From: Herbivorax alkaliphila
GTDB lineage: Bacteria > Bacillota > Clostridia > Acetivibrionales > Acetivibrionaceae
Length of the DNA stretch: 64,000 nt
Direction of reading: 5' to 3'
Assembly (NCBI RefSeq): GCF_030848475.1
Contig: NZ_JAVDDS010000017.1
Span: 1-64,000 of the forward strand
Of this stretch, positions 1 to 8,679 are shown in pieces. The notes under the pieces were generated by a model, which saw nothing but the letters and a program-made list of their open reading frames with translations, made no database searches and was not told the DNA's origin. The position numbers were made by a program, and so were the translations under genes. Every line of letters begins with the position of its first letter. Positions within the stretch are counted from its first letter, which is position 1.

Positions 1-99
1 ATCTTCAGTAAACTCTGCATACACCGTCGCTGACATCACCAAAGTAAACACCATGGCAAGTGTAAGCAATATTGATAAAAATTTTCCTTTACCTATCAT
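1..99 (-). CDS. Secreted protein, N-terminal fragment (runs off the left edge)
   Basis: The minus strand opens with ATG at 97-99, preceded at the right distance by AAAGGAGG. The 33 visible codons give a classic signal peptide: a basic start (MIGKGK), a hydrophobic core (LSILLTLAMVFTLVMSA) and a likely signal-peptidase site near VYA. The mature part lies outside the window, so function cannot be assigned. It is 207 nt downstream of the SLH protein gene on the same strand with no terminator visible between them, so the two may be co-transcribed. Confidence 0.75.
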   Translation of the reverse strand, partial: MIGKGKFLSILLTLAMVFTLVMSATVYAEFTED

Positions 100-305
100 T
101 GAATAATTCCTCCTTTTAACCTTTTTATGTACTATAAACATCATCTGTTATGACATTAACAGCACTTAATAAAACTGCTTTTGTTGGTTCCTAAATAGCT
201 TATAAACCTGCTATTGTTAATACTTCTTCCAATCTCATCAACTATAGAAAGATAACTAAGCTGTAATATTACTAGATGAAATTGATGCATTAACAATTAC
301 TTCTT

Positions 306-3300
306 TTATTGTCCTATCACTACTTCATAATCTGTATCACCAATTTCAACTGTCAATCTTTCTGCATCACTTAATACTGCTGTTGCAACTACTATTTCAC
401 CATCAGTTGTTGATGCTAATTCACTTCCATCAAACTTAAGTGTAAAATCAGATATTGTATCACCACCAAGTTCTACTGTTACAACTGAAGTTGGTAATGC
501 ACCTTGTGCTTGTGGTGTGTGAGAAATAACAGCTTCATCTGGTACAGTGCCTACAAATACTGGTTGTCCATCTTTTTGCAATTCTATTGTATTGTCAATG
601 TTGTATCCATATCCTTGAGCTGTAATATGCAATGCTCCATATGGTAAACCTTCTTGAACCGTCCCTTCTACAACTATCTCACCTGATTCATTTGTAGTTC
701 CTGTGTACGCTAGAAAATCATCTTCCTCTGTCATAGTATCCAGTATTTTAAGATCAGATGCCCATGGCCCATCTTCACCGCCACTTTCACCTACAAAAAT
801 CGGCATACAAATAACCACATCTGTATTTACTGGAAATCCACTAATTGTAAATGAAATTGTATCTCCAGCTTCATAATAATTTTGGGATAAGTCTGCCACA
901 CTCAATACAACTTCTTCCCATTGAGCAAATAATATCATATTGCTATCTACCTCTGTAGAGTCTGTAAATTCAGTTCCTTCTCCATCAGAATCAGTATTCC
1001 ATCCTTCAAATGTATAACCAAGTCTAGTTGGAGTATCTGGAAGAGATTGTACAGTTTTGCCATGTACAACTGTCACTCTTCTTTGCTCTTCAGAAATCAT
1101 GTTTCCACCATTGCTGCTAAATCTAACTGTATATGATCTAGGTGACATTGTAACTGTTTCTTCTGAAGCCCCTTCAGTTATTGTTCCTGTAGTGCTTTCA
1201 TAACCGCTCTTATAAACATCATAGTCATATGTTCCATCTGTCAATTCAATATCTGCTTTTCCGTCTGAGTCAGTTGTTGCTAATTCTCCGTCAATGTTTA
1301 CAGTTGCTCCTTCAATTGGATCGTCTTCATCATCCATTACAGTAAACTCAACTTCTCTAATGTCAATTTCGTCTATTTCTACACCTGTGGCTTTTGTTGT
1401 CTCAGAAACTGTGGCCTCAGAACTTGTAGCCCGTTGAATGTTTGCGTTTACATTAAATGTTGTTATATTTGAATTGCCCAAAGCTTCTATCCTTGATCCT
1501 TCTGCTGTTTCTGATACTTCTACAGTCGTTACTGTAGTTCTTCTCATTGAAGTCCTTACTCCTGGAGTATTTACATTCATGCTTCCTAAATTGGAATCTC
1601 TTATCCTGATTGACTCACTTCCACCTCCATCAATTGTAAGTCCATCAAAATTAGTATCTGCTGCCGTAAAGTTGTCTATTCCTTCTGCCAAAGTAACTTC
1701 ATCATTTACGTCCACATTTTCAACAATTACTGAGTCTCCTTCTACATTCAAATCACCATCTATAGTAACATCATATAAAGCTATACCGTCTGCTTCTATA
1801 GTTAAATCACCATCTATTGTAGCATCATTTCCTATTATTGTCTGCCATGCAACAGAAGCTGTAAAGTTGCCATCATAATTAGATCCATCAAGGGTAATCA
1901 ATGATATGCTATCATCTTCAAGAGCTTCACTTAATCCTGCACTGTCTGAAGGCTCTGCTTCACTATTTGGATTCCATACAATTTCAAGCTCTGCTATGTC
2001 TGAATCATCCATGCCATCTTTGATTGCAACAGCTTTAATTGTAATGGAACCTCCACCTGAACCCTCTGGATTAGATACCTCAAATACTCCCTCGTAACGA
2101 GTATCATCCGCACTTGGCTCACTTCCATCAACTGTGTAATATATAGAAACATCATCTGTCGCACTCTCCATCATTACCAAAACGTCATCCTCATAATATA
2201 CTCCATCAACATTCTCAGGTTCTGTTTCAATAATAATATCATCAATCGTTGGTGTTGGTGTTGGTGATGTTTCTGATGCTGTTCTGCTTCCGCTTGGAGA
2301 TGTAGTTGTAGTTTCCTCTTCATCGTCTGAAGCATCTGCTAATGTAACTCCATCTTTTAATACCAATTCCTCTGGCTGGGTTTCAAAAGATACTCCACTT
2401 ACATTAACTTCTGCATTTTTAATTGTACCTTCACCTCTAATAGCTACAATAGCATTTGCTTTTAGGTTGTTTACAACAACGTTTTCTGCAATGTTAACTT
2501 CAGCGGCTGCTCTTATATCAAGAGTTTCTACTGTGCCTTCCTCAAAGCTTACTTCAGAATCTGAATTAACATTTACTTCGTTGAAGTTACCCTTTAATCC
2601 AATTGCTGCCTTTGAAGCTTCTTCTGCTATGTCTATTTTCTTAAACCCTTGTCCAGTAAGTTCTTTTGTTTCAACCCTTGCACCAGATTTTAATGTTAAG
2701 TTTTCTACATCTGTACTGCCTTGTGCTTCAACTCTTATCTGTCCATTCTTTTTCTGAACTACTGTATTTGAAAGGTTAGAATCCTTAATCACTATAGAAT
2801 CCTGACCTCCACCGGCAATAAGTGTATCTCCTTTAACTGTAACGTTATCAAGATTTACATCTCCTTCGCCAATACCTTCTGTCAAATATAATATGCCTTC
2901 AACTATTGTATTACTGAGATTAACATTAGATGTGCTTACTATTAGATTTCCTTCGATTGTCCCTGTTCCTGTTTGAGGTCCACTATTCCCTGCAACATTA
3001 ACTACTTCTGTAGCAACATTGTTAAACATTGCCACCGTCTCTGCTCTTCTTATAGGATTTCCTGATCTGATGGTGTCATCTTCATAACCACTGATATATC
3101 CTTCTTCCACTGCAGTAGCTACAAAGCCTCTGCTCCAATCTGCAATATCTTCACTATCAGCAAATCCTGCTAGTGATACCGTACTATTTGACTGTTCTCG
3201 CCTTAATATGTTACATACTATTGCCATTGCTTCTTCGCGAGTAATAGGGTTATTAGGTCTCATTGTGCCATCTTCGTAGCCTGATATGTAGCCTATTTCA

Positions 3301-3626
3301 CTGGCTTTGGCTATTTCCTCATAAAACCAGTCTTCTGAATTTACATCGTTAAAGGATGTTATACCCACATCTTTGTAACCAAATAAACTGTTAGCAATAG
3401 TTACAAATTCAGCACGGGTAATGTTTGAATCAGGCCTAAAGGTGTCATCATCGTAACCTGTAATAAACCCCCTCTCTATCCAGTTTTGAATTTCACTTTC
3501 TGCCCAGTGACCTACAATATCACCTGGATTTTGTGCGGATAAGCCTGCGACGTTTATGCCGCACATCATAAATATCATTGCCGCACATGTAAAAATAGCT
3601 AAGGTCTTTCTCATTTTTCTGTGCAA
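306..3626 (-). CDS. S-layer-homology (SLH) surface protein, multidomain
   Basis: 1106 aa exported protein expected to sit on the cell wall. After a signal peptide (residues 1-32) come three SLH repeats (about 35-205; motifs such as GYDDDTFRPDSNITRAEF and GYEDGTMRPNNPITREE), which in this family bind pyruvylated secondary wall polymer. Next are long stretches of short beta-strand repeats rich in V, D, N and T (about 215-430 and 560-740, beta-helix-like), an acidic TTTTSPSGS/TPTPT linker, a chitobiase-C-terminal-like segment (about 475-550, YYTVDGSEPS), a carboxypeptidase-regulatory-like domain (about 755-815) and an InlB/Flg_new-type repeat (about 820-890, GYTFEGWNTDSDG). There is no obvious catalytic domain. 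The start is TTG at 3626: GGAG lies 9 nt upstream of it but 21 nt from the next ATG (3614). A structural or adhesive role is inferred. Confidence 0.85.
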   Translation of the reverse strand: MHRKMRKTLAIFTCAAMIFMMCGINVAGLSAQNPGDIVGHWAESEIQNWIERGFITGYDDDTFRPDSNITRAEFVTIANSLFGYKDVGITSFNDVNSEDWFYEEIAKASEIGYISGYEDGTMRPNNPITREEAMAIVCNILRREQSNSTVSLAGFADSEDIADWSRGFVATAVEEGYISGYEDDTIRSGNPIRRAETVAMFNNVATEVVNVAGNSGPQTGTGTIEGNLIVSTSNVNLSNTIVEGILYLTEGIGEGDVNLDNVTVKGDTLIAGGGQDSIVIKDSNLSNTVVQKKNGQIRVEAQGSTDVENLTLKSGARVETKELTGQGFKKIDIAEEASKAAIGLKGNFNEVNVNSDSEVSFEEGTVETLDIRAAAEVNIAENVVVNNLKANAIVAIRGEGTIKNAEVNVSGVSFETQPEELVLKDGVTLADASDDEEETTTTSPSGSRTASETSPTPTPTIDDIIIETEPENVDGVYYEDDVLVMMESATDDVSIYYTVDGSEPSADDTRYEGVFEVSNPEGSGGGSITIKAVAIKDGMDDSDIAELEIVWNPNSEAEPSDSAGLSEALEDDSISLITLDGSNYDGNFTASVAWQTIIGNDATIDGDLTIEADGIALYDVTIDGDLNVEGDSVIVENVDVNDEVTLAEGIDNFTAADTNFDGLTIDGGGSESIRIRDSNLGSMNVNTPGVRTSMRRTTVTTVEVSETAEGSRIEALGNSNITTFNVNANIQRATSSEATVSETTKATGVEIDEIDIREVEFTVMDDEDDPIEGATVNIDGELATTDSDGKADIELTDGTYDYDVYKSGYESTTGTITEGASEETVTMSPRSYTVRFSSNGGNMISEEQRRVTVVHGKTVQSLPDTPTRLGYTFEGWNTDSDGEGTEFTDSTEVDSNMILFAQWEEVVLSVADLSQNYYEAGDTISFTISGFPVNTDVVICMPIFVGESGGEDGPWASDLKILDTMTEEDDFLAYTGTTNESGEIVVEGTVQEGLPYGALHITAQGYGYNIDNTIELQKDGQPVFVGTVPDEAVISHTPQAQGALPTSVVTVELGGDTISDFTLKFDGSELASTTDGEIVVATAVLSDAERLTVEIGDTDYEVVIGQ

Positions 3627-4123
3627 AATAAATCGCTCCTTTCATGTGTTTTAATGTCTTGCTTTTTAGTTTATTTCAACTACACTTTTAAACATAAGTT
3701 CAAAATACATTCTTTATTGTCTATATTTACAAATACAAAAACACTAAGAGCTAAAGCATCAAATTATATGACTCCCCGATATTAAATTTTTAAAATACTA
3801 TGAATTTACTATAAAAAACTTAGAACCGCTATTATAATAGCTCAACATTGCTATTAATATAGCCTAGAAATGTTTTAATAAGATAACGCAAGATTAAAAT
3901 CCCTTCTTCCAAGTAGTTTTTGTAGATTTAAACTGCTAGTCCCCACAGTTTAAGGGATACTTCCTTTACGTTCCAAAAAAATTACTCAAATTTTTATTGA
4001 GTATTTACATTATATAAACTATTAGAAATAAAGTCAATGTTTTTTTTATACTTTTTTTGTATTAAAATTTAAATGCTATTTTAAAGCATATTTCGAACAC
4101 TTTCGTAACACAATTGTAATAAA
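3627..4123. other. Long leader region of the SLH gene with a nested inverted repeat (3900-3957)
   Basis: About 500 nt without an open frame separate the SLH gene from the thioesterase gene. Read toward the SLH gene, the segment 3957-3900 can fold with an outer TCCCTT/AAGGGA helix and an inner AAACTG/CAGTTT hairpin whose loop contains TGGGGACTAG. I could not match this to a riboswitch class I know (it lacks c-di-GMP-I core motifs). It may be a structured 5' leader or simply an AT-rich promoter region. Confidence 0.3.
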
Positions 4124-4627
4124 TTACTCTTTATCTTTTATTTTCAGACGATATTTACGTCTTTTTTCTGCCTCTTTGTAAATTATTCCCTCTTGCTCTG
4201 TCTTTAAAATCAGTGGCGGAACCTCTGATGGGTTTCCATCATCGTCTAAAGCTACAAAAGTTATAAAGGCTCTGTTTGTAAGCATGGTGCTCCCTGTTTT
4301 TATATTTTCAGCATAAACTTTTACGCACACTTCCATAGAAGTTCTACCCACCCAAGTAAGCCTTGCATTTAACATTACCACTTCTCCTAATCGTACAGGA
4401 TGCCTAAAATCAAGGCTGTCCAATGCTACAGTTGCAACCACCTTATTAGAATGTCTTGATGCCGCCATAGCACCTGCAATATCAATCCAATGCATCAACT
4501 TTCCACCTAACAGGTTTCCCAAAAGATTGGTGTGGTTAGGAAGTATTAGTTCTGTCATTTGAACTTCAGACTCATTTGCAGTCTTCCCCTTACTGTTTTC
4601 TTTATATTCATTTGAAATTTGGCTCAT
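4124..4627 (-). CDS. Acyl-CoA thioesterase, hotdog fold (YciA/BFIT-type)
   Basis: 167 aa, the length of a single-hotdog acyl-CoA hydrolase, expected to release CoA from acyl-CoA in the cytoplasm. The family signature is clear: LPNHTNLLGNLLGGKLMHWID, where Asn/Gly/Asp residues form the active site, followed by the VATVALDSLDFRHPVRLGEV strand pattern. The first 20 residues are polar and extra to the core. AAGGAG lies 8 nt before the ATG. It is a single-gene unit. Chain-length preference cannot be read from sequence. Confidence 0.88.
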   Translation of the reverse strand: MSQISNEYKENSKGKTANESEVQMTELILPNHTNLLGNLLGGKLMHWIDIAGAMAASRHSNKVVATVALDSLDFRHPVRLGEVVMLNARLTWVGRTSMEVCVKVYAENIKTGSTMLTNRAFITFVALDDDGNPSEVPPLILKTEQEGIIYKEAEKRRKYRLKIKDKE

Positions 4628-4703
4628 TTATCATTCTCCTTAATATATAATTTCTTGTATTTATAATACTACAATTTCATTAACCTCTATATAATTTTTC
4701 CCT

Positions 4704-4763
4704 TTATCTTATTCTAAGACTCCACCTAAAGCCTCTATGTTTAGCTTTAGATAAACGAGTTCA
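4704..4763 (-). repeat. Dispersed hairpin repeat, short class (copy 1)
   Basis: Minus-orientation copy of the window-wide repeat. It keeps the TTATCTTATTCTAAGA end and the GTTTAGC/GCTAAAC hairpin next to CGAGTTCA. The interior between the two CTCCACCT motifs is missing, as expected from recombination between those direct repeats. Confidence 0.8.
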
Positions 4764-4777
4764 TTTTATATATTGTA

Positions 4778-4805
4778 TCAAAAAAACGGCAATTCTTTGC
4801 CGTTT
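4778..4805 (-). terminator. Rho-independent terminator of pilM
   Basis: Hairpin AAACGGCAA / TTGCCGTTT with a four-base loop. On the minus strand it is followed by a run of seven T. It lies about 40 nt past the pilM stop. Confidence 0.8.
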
Positions 4806-4842
4806 AAAATCTAAAATACATATTTAATTAGAAACTCCATCA

Positions 4843-5949
4843 TCAAGATAGTGTTATTCCAACAGAATTTATCAAGTAATTAAGTCTCTCACTATCTAAC
4901 CCATCATTTATTTTAATACCATTTATACTAAGCAATCCTACAGTATATACTGGAATCTGAAGTACACTTTCTAAATATCTACTAAGACCTTTAAGCTGAG
5001 AACCTCCACCTATAATATAAGCCTTCCCGACTTTTTCTCCAAAACATCTCTTTTCATAAAACTCAAAACACTGAAATATCTGCTTTACTATTTCATCAAT
5101 AACAGATTTTATGCTGTTATGAATTAATTCCTGCTCTTCGCTAGAGTTTAAATCTAAAGACTTTAACCCTTGAATTTTTTTAAGTCTTTCTGCGTCAACC
5201 AGCCTTTTATTTGCGTTCTCTGCAATAACTTCATCTAAATTACTGCTTCCTTTTAATATAACTTTGTTAAATTCTAAAACTCTGTCTTTTAATATATTAA
5301 CTATTGTTGTTTCAGAACCAAAATCTAAAACAGCAAATGTACTCTGATCAAGCTTCCCATATCTATTTTTCTTAAACCATGTATCACTTTCAGAAATTAC
5401 TATATCCCTGTTGAAAAACTTTGCCGCACTATTAGCAGGGATATCTACTGATATAGGTTTTAACCCCAACTCAACCAATATATCTATATAACTCTTTATA
5501 ATACTCTTTAAAACAGCAGTAACAAAAACCTTAACTTTAGGAACTCCATCATCTTTTATGTCTTTTAAAACTTTGTAATCAATTTTGTGAGCATCCAAGT
5601 CTATAGGCATGCTTTGAGAAATAGTCATTTTCACGGTATTATCTAAGCTTTCACCAGGAATATTCTCAACCAAGAAAACACGCGAAATAATGTTGGTACC
5701 AGACATTACTATTTTAGCATTCTTTGTCCTCACACCAATATCTTTCATAACTCGCTTTATTTCATTGGTAACAGCACGAACATCTCGAATAGCACCATTT
5801 TTGATTGAATCCTTAGGTGTAGAAGCTATACCAAAATTTTTTATAAAAACCTCATTATTTTTGCCTGTTTCCACCTCTACAATTTTTATGTTTCTAAAGC
5901 CAATGTCAATACTTAAAAGGTTGTTTTTTAAGAAAGGTATAGTCACCAT
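4843..5949 (-). CDS. pilM: Type IV pilus assembly protein PilM-like, actin/FtsA-like ATPase
   Basis: 368 aa cytoplasmic protein of the FtsA/PilM superfamily. The N-terminal phosphate-1 region (LLSIDIGFRNIKIVEVE) is followed by the PilM pattern SGTNIISRVFLVENIPGE, a second phosphate region (FAVLDFGSETTIV, about 205-217) and a C-terminal adenosine-like motif IIGGGSQLKGLSRYL (about 315-330). PilM normally links the pilus machine to PilN at the membrane. No other pilus gene lies nearby, so the partners must be elsewhere or the protein works alone. AAGGAG precedes the ATG and a strong terminator follows. Confidence 0.85.
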   Translation of the reverse strand: MVTIPFLKNNLLSIDIGFRNIKIVEVETGKNNEVFIKNFGIASTPKDSIKNGAIRDVRAVTNEIKRVMKDIGVRTKNAKIVMSGTNIISRVFLVENIPGESLDNTVKMTISQSMPIDLDAHKIDYKVLKDIKDDGVPKVKVFVTAVLKSIIKSYIDILVELGLKPISVDIPANSAAKFFNRDIVISESDTWFKKNRYGKLDQSTFAVLDFGSETTIVNILKDRVLEFNKVILKGSSNLDEVIAENANKRLVDAERLKKIQGLKSLDLNSSEEQELIHNSIKSVIDEIVKQIFQCFEFYEKRCFGEKVGKAYIIGGGSQLKGLSRYLESVLQIPVYTVGLLSINGIKINDGLDSERLNYLINSVGITLS

Positions 5950-6094
5950 TGTATTACTCCTTAAGTATTATAAATTTTTATCCAATCTTGTTCCTATATA
6001 TTATATCTTATCATCCATGAATTTTAAAATCAATAATTTTAATTGAACTTACATATAAAAATAATACAAAACAAGTTTTTTTGAATTTTCTTAC

Positions 6095-7078
6095 TTACAA
6101 AGTTAGTTTTAGTTTCTTTATATTTATAATATCATCCTCTTTCAAATATTCATACAATAATCTTATTATTTCCTCTTTAGAGTTTGATTTAAATATTTTA
6201 TCCTTTAGACCAGCGGACTTATACATACCTTTTAAGTACCAGGCAATATGTTTTCTCATTTCCCTAATAGCTGTATATTCTCCTTTATATTCAGTCATCA
6301 TATTGAAATGCTTGATTATCATAGATACTTTTTCTTCATAACTAACATCATTAACTGAATGTTTTAACATATTTTTAAAAATCCACGGATTGCCCTGTGC
6401 ACCTCTTCCAACCATCACAGCATCACAATTAGTTTGATAGAGCATATTTTTTACGTCTTCAGATGTTAAAACATCCCCATTTCCTATTACTGGTACGTCC
6501 ACAGCTTTTTTTACTTCTCTTATTATTTCCCAGTCTGCCTTGCCCTTATAAAATTGTTCCCTAGTTCTGCCATGAACGGTAACAGCTTTAGCTCCATTTT
6601 CTTCAGCAATTTTTGCAATTTCAACAGCATTTACTTTTGTATCGTCCCATCCTTTACGAATCTTAACAGTTATCGGTTTTTCAGATGCTTTTGAAACTTC
6701 TTTCACAATATCGCCTACCAATGAAGGCTGAAGCATCAATGCACTCCCTTCTCCATTTTTAGTTATTTTAGGAGTGGGACATCCCATATTTATATCAATT
6801 ATACATGCATTGCTCTCATTTAAACGCTCTGTAACCTTTGACATAATTTTAGGATCTGAACCAAATATCTGAATAGCACAAGGCTCTTCAGATTTATCGA
6901 TAAAGGTAAGTTTTTTTGTTTTTTCATCTTTATAATAAAGCCCCTTTGCACTAACCATTTCAGTGTACACAAGACCGCAACCCTGTTCTTTACACAAAAC
7001 GCGAAATGGCATATCTGTCACTCCTGCCATCGGGGCTAAAAAAACATTGTTTTTAAAATTAATATCTCCAATACGCAT
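6095..7078 (-). CDS. dusB: tRNA-dihydrouridine synthase (DusB family)
   Basis: 327 aa FMN-dependent TIM-barrel enzyme that reduces uridines in the tRNA D-loop. Visible family motifs are FLAPMAGVTDMPFR near the start, DINMGCPTPKI with the catalytic Cys (about residue 100), VKIRKGWD, AVTVHGRTREQFYKG, and NGDVLTSEDVKNML before VGRGAQGNPWIF. The start is placed at ATG 7078, not the in-frame ATG at 7093, because the ribosome site GGAGG lies inside that five-codon extension. It stands alone between pilM and the divergent lepB. Confidence 0.92.
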   Translation of the reverse strand: MRIGDINFKNNVFLAPMAGVTDMPFRVLCKEQGCGLVYTEMVSAKGLYYKDEKTKKLTFIDKSEEPCAIQIFGSDPKIMSKVTERLNESNACIIDINMGCPTPKITKNGEGSALMLQPSLVGDIVKEVSKASEKPITVKIRKGWDDTKVNAVEIAKIAEENGAKAVTVHGRTREQFYKGKADWEIIREVKKAVDVPVIGNGDVLTSEDVKNMLYQTNCDAVMVGRGAQGNPWIFKNMLKHSVNDVSYEEKVSMIIKHFNMMTEYKGEYTAIREMRKHIAWYLKGMYKSAGLKDKIFKSNSKEEIIRLLYEYLKEDDIINIKKLKLTL

Positions 7079-7169
7079 GTCATTCCTCCACATTATATTT
7101 TATCACATTAATCTCTCAAAAATAATATTTTTTAAATATTTTTTTAGATGTTCAGACAAGGAAGCACAT

Positions 7170-7282
7170 TGAACTCGTTTAGCTAAAGCTAAATATCAAA
7201 TCTTCAGGTGGAGACTCAACGCTACCTGAAGATTTATAAGAGCAACTCACATTATAGAAAGTGGCGTCTTAGAACAAGATAA
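7170..7282 (+). repeat. Dispersed hairpin repeat, full length (copy 2)
   Basis: Full-length plus-orientation copy: GAACTCG, hairpin 1 (TTTAGCTAAAGCTAAA), a decayed hairpin 2 around CTTCAGGTGGAG, then a partly mismatched hairpin 3 and the AGAACAAGATAA end. It sits just upstream of the lepB promoter. Confidence 0.85.
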
Positions 7283-7291
7283 AAAAATTTG

Positions 7292-7324
7292 TTTACAAAT
7301 TATTCACAATATTTATGGTATAAT
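7292..7324 (+). promoter_or_regulatory. Probable sigma-A promoter of lepB
   Basis: An extended -10 element TGGTATAAT ends at 7324. A -35-like TTTACA at 7292-7297 is 21 nt from TATAAT or 16 nt from the overlapping TATGGT, so the exact spacing is uncertain. It is 37 nt before the lepB start. Confidence 0.5.
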
Positions 7325-7360
7325 ATTATATTATAAAAGATACTCTGGGGGTAACAATCT

Positions 7361-7933
7361 ATGAACAAAGTACTTAAAGAAATACTCAGCTGGACACTCC
7401 ACATAATTATAGCAGTTATATGCGGACTTGCAATAAACATTTTTGTTCTTCAACCAACACAAGTTCAGGGAATATCCATGGAATCTACATTGACACAAAA
7501 CGACAGAGTAATAATAAACAAGCTTATGCATACTTTCAATCGTGAACCTGATTATGGTGATATTGTTGTTATTGATAGTCGTGTAGAAAGACCACGCTCA
7601 ATAAAAGATGATGTTATGGATAGCCTTAAGTATAATGCTATTTCGTACCTTTTAACAGGAGAACAGGAAGAAATACTCTGGATTAAAAGAATTATAGCAA
7701 AAGAAGGCGATACCTTAGAATTTAAGGATGGAGATCTCATTAGAAATGGTGAAGTGTTAGAAGAGACATATATCAATGAGCCTATGCATCAATCACAAGC
7801 GAATTGGGAAGTTACAGTACCGGAAGATCATGTTTTTGTTATGGGTGATAATCGCAATCACAGTAAAGACAGCAGAAAAATTGGAACTGTTCCCCTAAAT
7901 CATGTACTTGGCAAATACCTTTTTAAGTTTTAA
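7361..7933 (+). CDS. lepB: Signal peptidase I
   Basis: 190 aa membrane-anchored protease that removes signal peptides from exported proteins. One N-terminal transmembrane helix (about residues 9-30) is followed by the Ser box GISMESTL (nucleophile Ser near 42) and the Lys box ILWIKRIIAKEGD (general base Lys near 107). The conserved VFVMGDNRNHSKDSRKIG region (about 165-182) completes box D/E. Length is typical of Gram-positive SipS-type enzymes. It is a monocistronic gene with a promoter upstream and a shared terminator downstream. It fits a cell exporting cellulosomal and S-layer proteins. Confidence 0.95.
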   Translation: MNKVLKEILSWTLHIIIAVICGLAINIFVLQPTQVQGISMESTLTQNDRVIINKLMHTFNREPDYGDIVVIDSRVERPRSIKDDVMDSLKYNAISYLLTGEQEEILWIKRIIAKEGDTLEFKDGDLIRNGEVLEETYINEPMHQSQANWEVTVPEDHVFVMGDNRNHSKDSRKIGTVPLNHVLGKYLFKF

Positions 7934-7949
7934 TAGATTTTGCTTGCTT

Positions 7950-8001
7950 ATTCTAAAAAAGTATTAGGACTCCCATGGGAGTCCTAATACTTTTTTAGAA
8001 T
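7950..8001. terminator. Bidirectional terminator between lepB and the Nudix gene
   Basis: A perfect 26-bp inverted repeat centred on CCCATGGG, with A-runs and T-runs at both ends. It can stop the convergent lepB (plus) and Nudix (minus) transcripts. Confidence 0.92.
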
Positions 8002-8029
8002 ATAAAACTTTATAAAAAAACAGTCCTAT

Positions 8030-8437
8030 TTATTCTCCATACAGACTGTTAAACATAGAATCTTTTCCTGTGTACTTTTTAAAAGACAGGTTTATCAAAG
8101 ACTTTTCTTGGTTTTCTTCAATAAGTTTCATTGCTTCATCTACCTTAAAAAAATTTTCATTTTCTTTTTGGGATTTCATTATGTACCACGTTGTTTTGTT
8201 ACAGAATGGGTTTTGACGTGAATCTGGACAGTACTCATAATTTGTGTGACCTGCAGTTGAAACAAACTCGGCCGAAACACCGGACTCTTCTTCTACCTTC
8301 TTTTTTACAACCTCATTGGAAAGTTCCCCGTCACTAATTTTACCTCTAGGCAGCATCCATTTGTCTTTTTCATTTTTTTCAAGAAGAACCTTATCCCCTG
8401 AGAATACTACTCCGCCAGCATAATTCCTAACAATCAT
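8030..8437 (-). CDS. Nudix hydrolase-family protein with a modified Nudix box
   Basis: 135 aa, the size of a single Nudix domain. The Nudix box is recognisable (G-x5-E then KKVEEESGV, about residues 35-57), but the usual RE pair of REUxEExGU is KK here. The metal-binding EE pair is kept. Activity on nucleoside diphosphate-X substrates is therefore likely but not certain. The start is set at ATG 8437 because AAAGGGG is 9 nt from it and only 3 nt from the upstream TTG. Substrate unknown. Confidence 0.75.
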   Translation of the reverse strand: MIVRNYAGGVVFSGDKVLLEKNEKDKWMLPRGKISDGELSNEVVKKKVEEESGVSAEFVSTAGHTNYEYCPDSRQNPFCNKTTWYIMKSQKENENFFKVDEAMKLIEENQEKSLINLSFKKYTGKDSMFNSLYGE

Positions 8438-8679
8438 AACCAAAAACCCCTTTCGTATTAAACTTGATAATTTATACCATCTTCCTAAGGAATAACGGAC
8501 TCAAAACCTTTTTCAGGAAGAATTAGTTCGCATTTATCATTTCTTACGTTGGGCTGTTATTTTGAAATGTATATATAAATGTCTTATATATATTATAATA
8601 CTACAAGGGCTAATTTTATTCAATTATTATGGAAAAAAAGAAAAAACTATTTTTAAATAAATAAGTTTATATACAATTG

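Noticed and set aside
4704-4763. tRNA-like or CRISPR repeat interpretation of the dispersed hairpin element
   Set aside because: No cloverleaf, no CCA-proximal GTTC arm and no regular spacer array; copies are scattered between unrelated genes.
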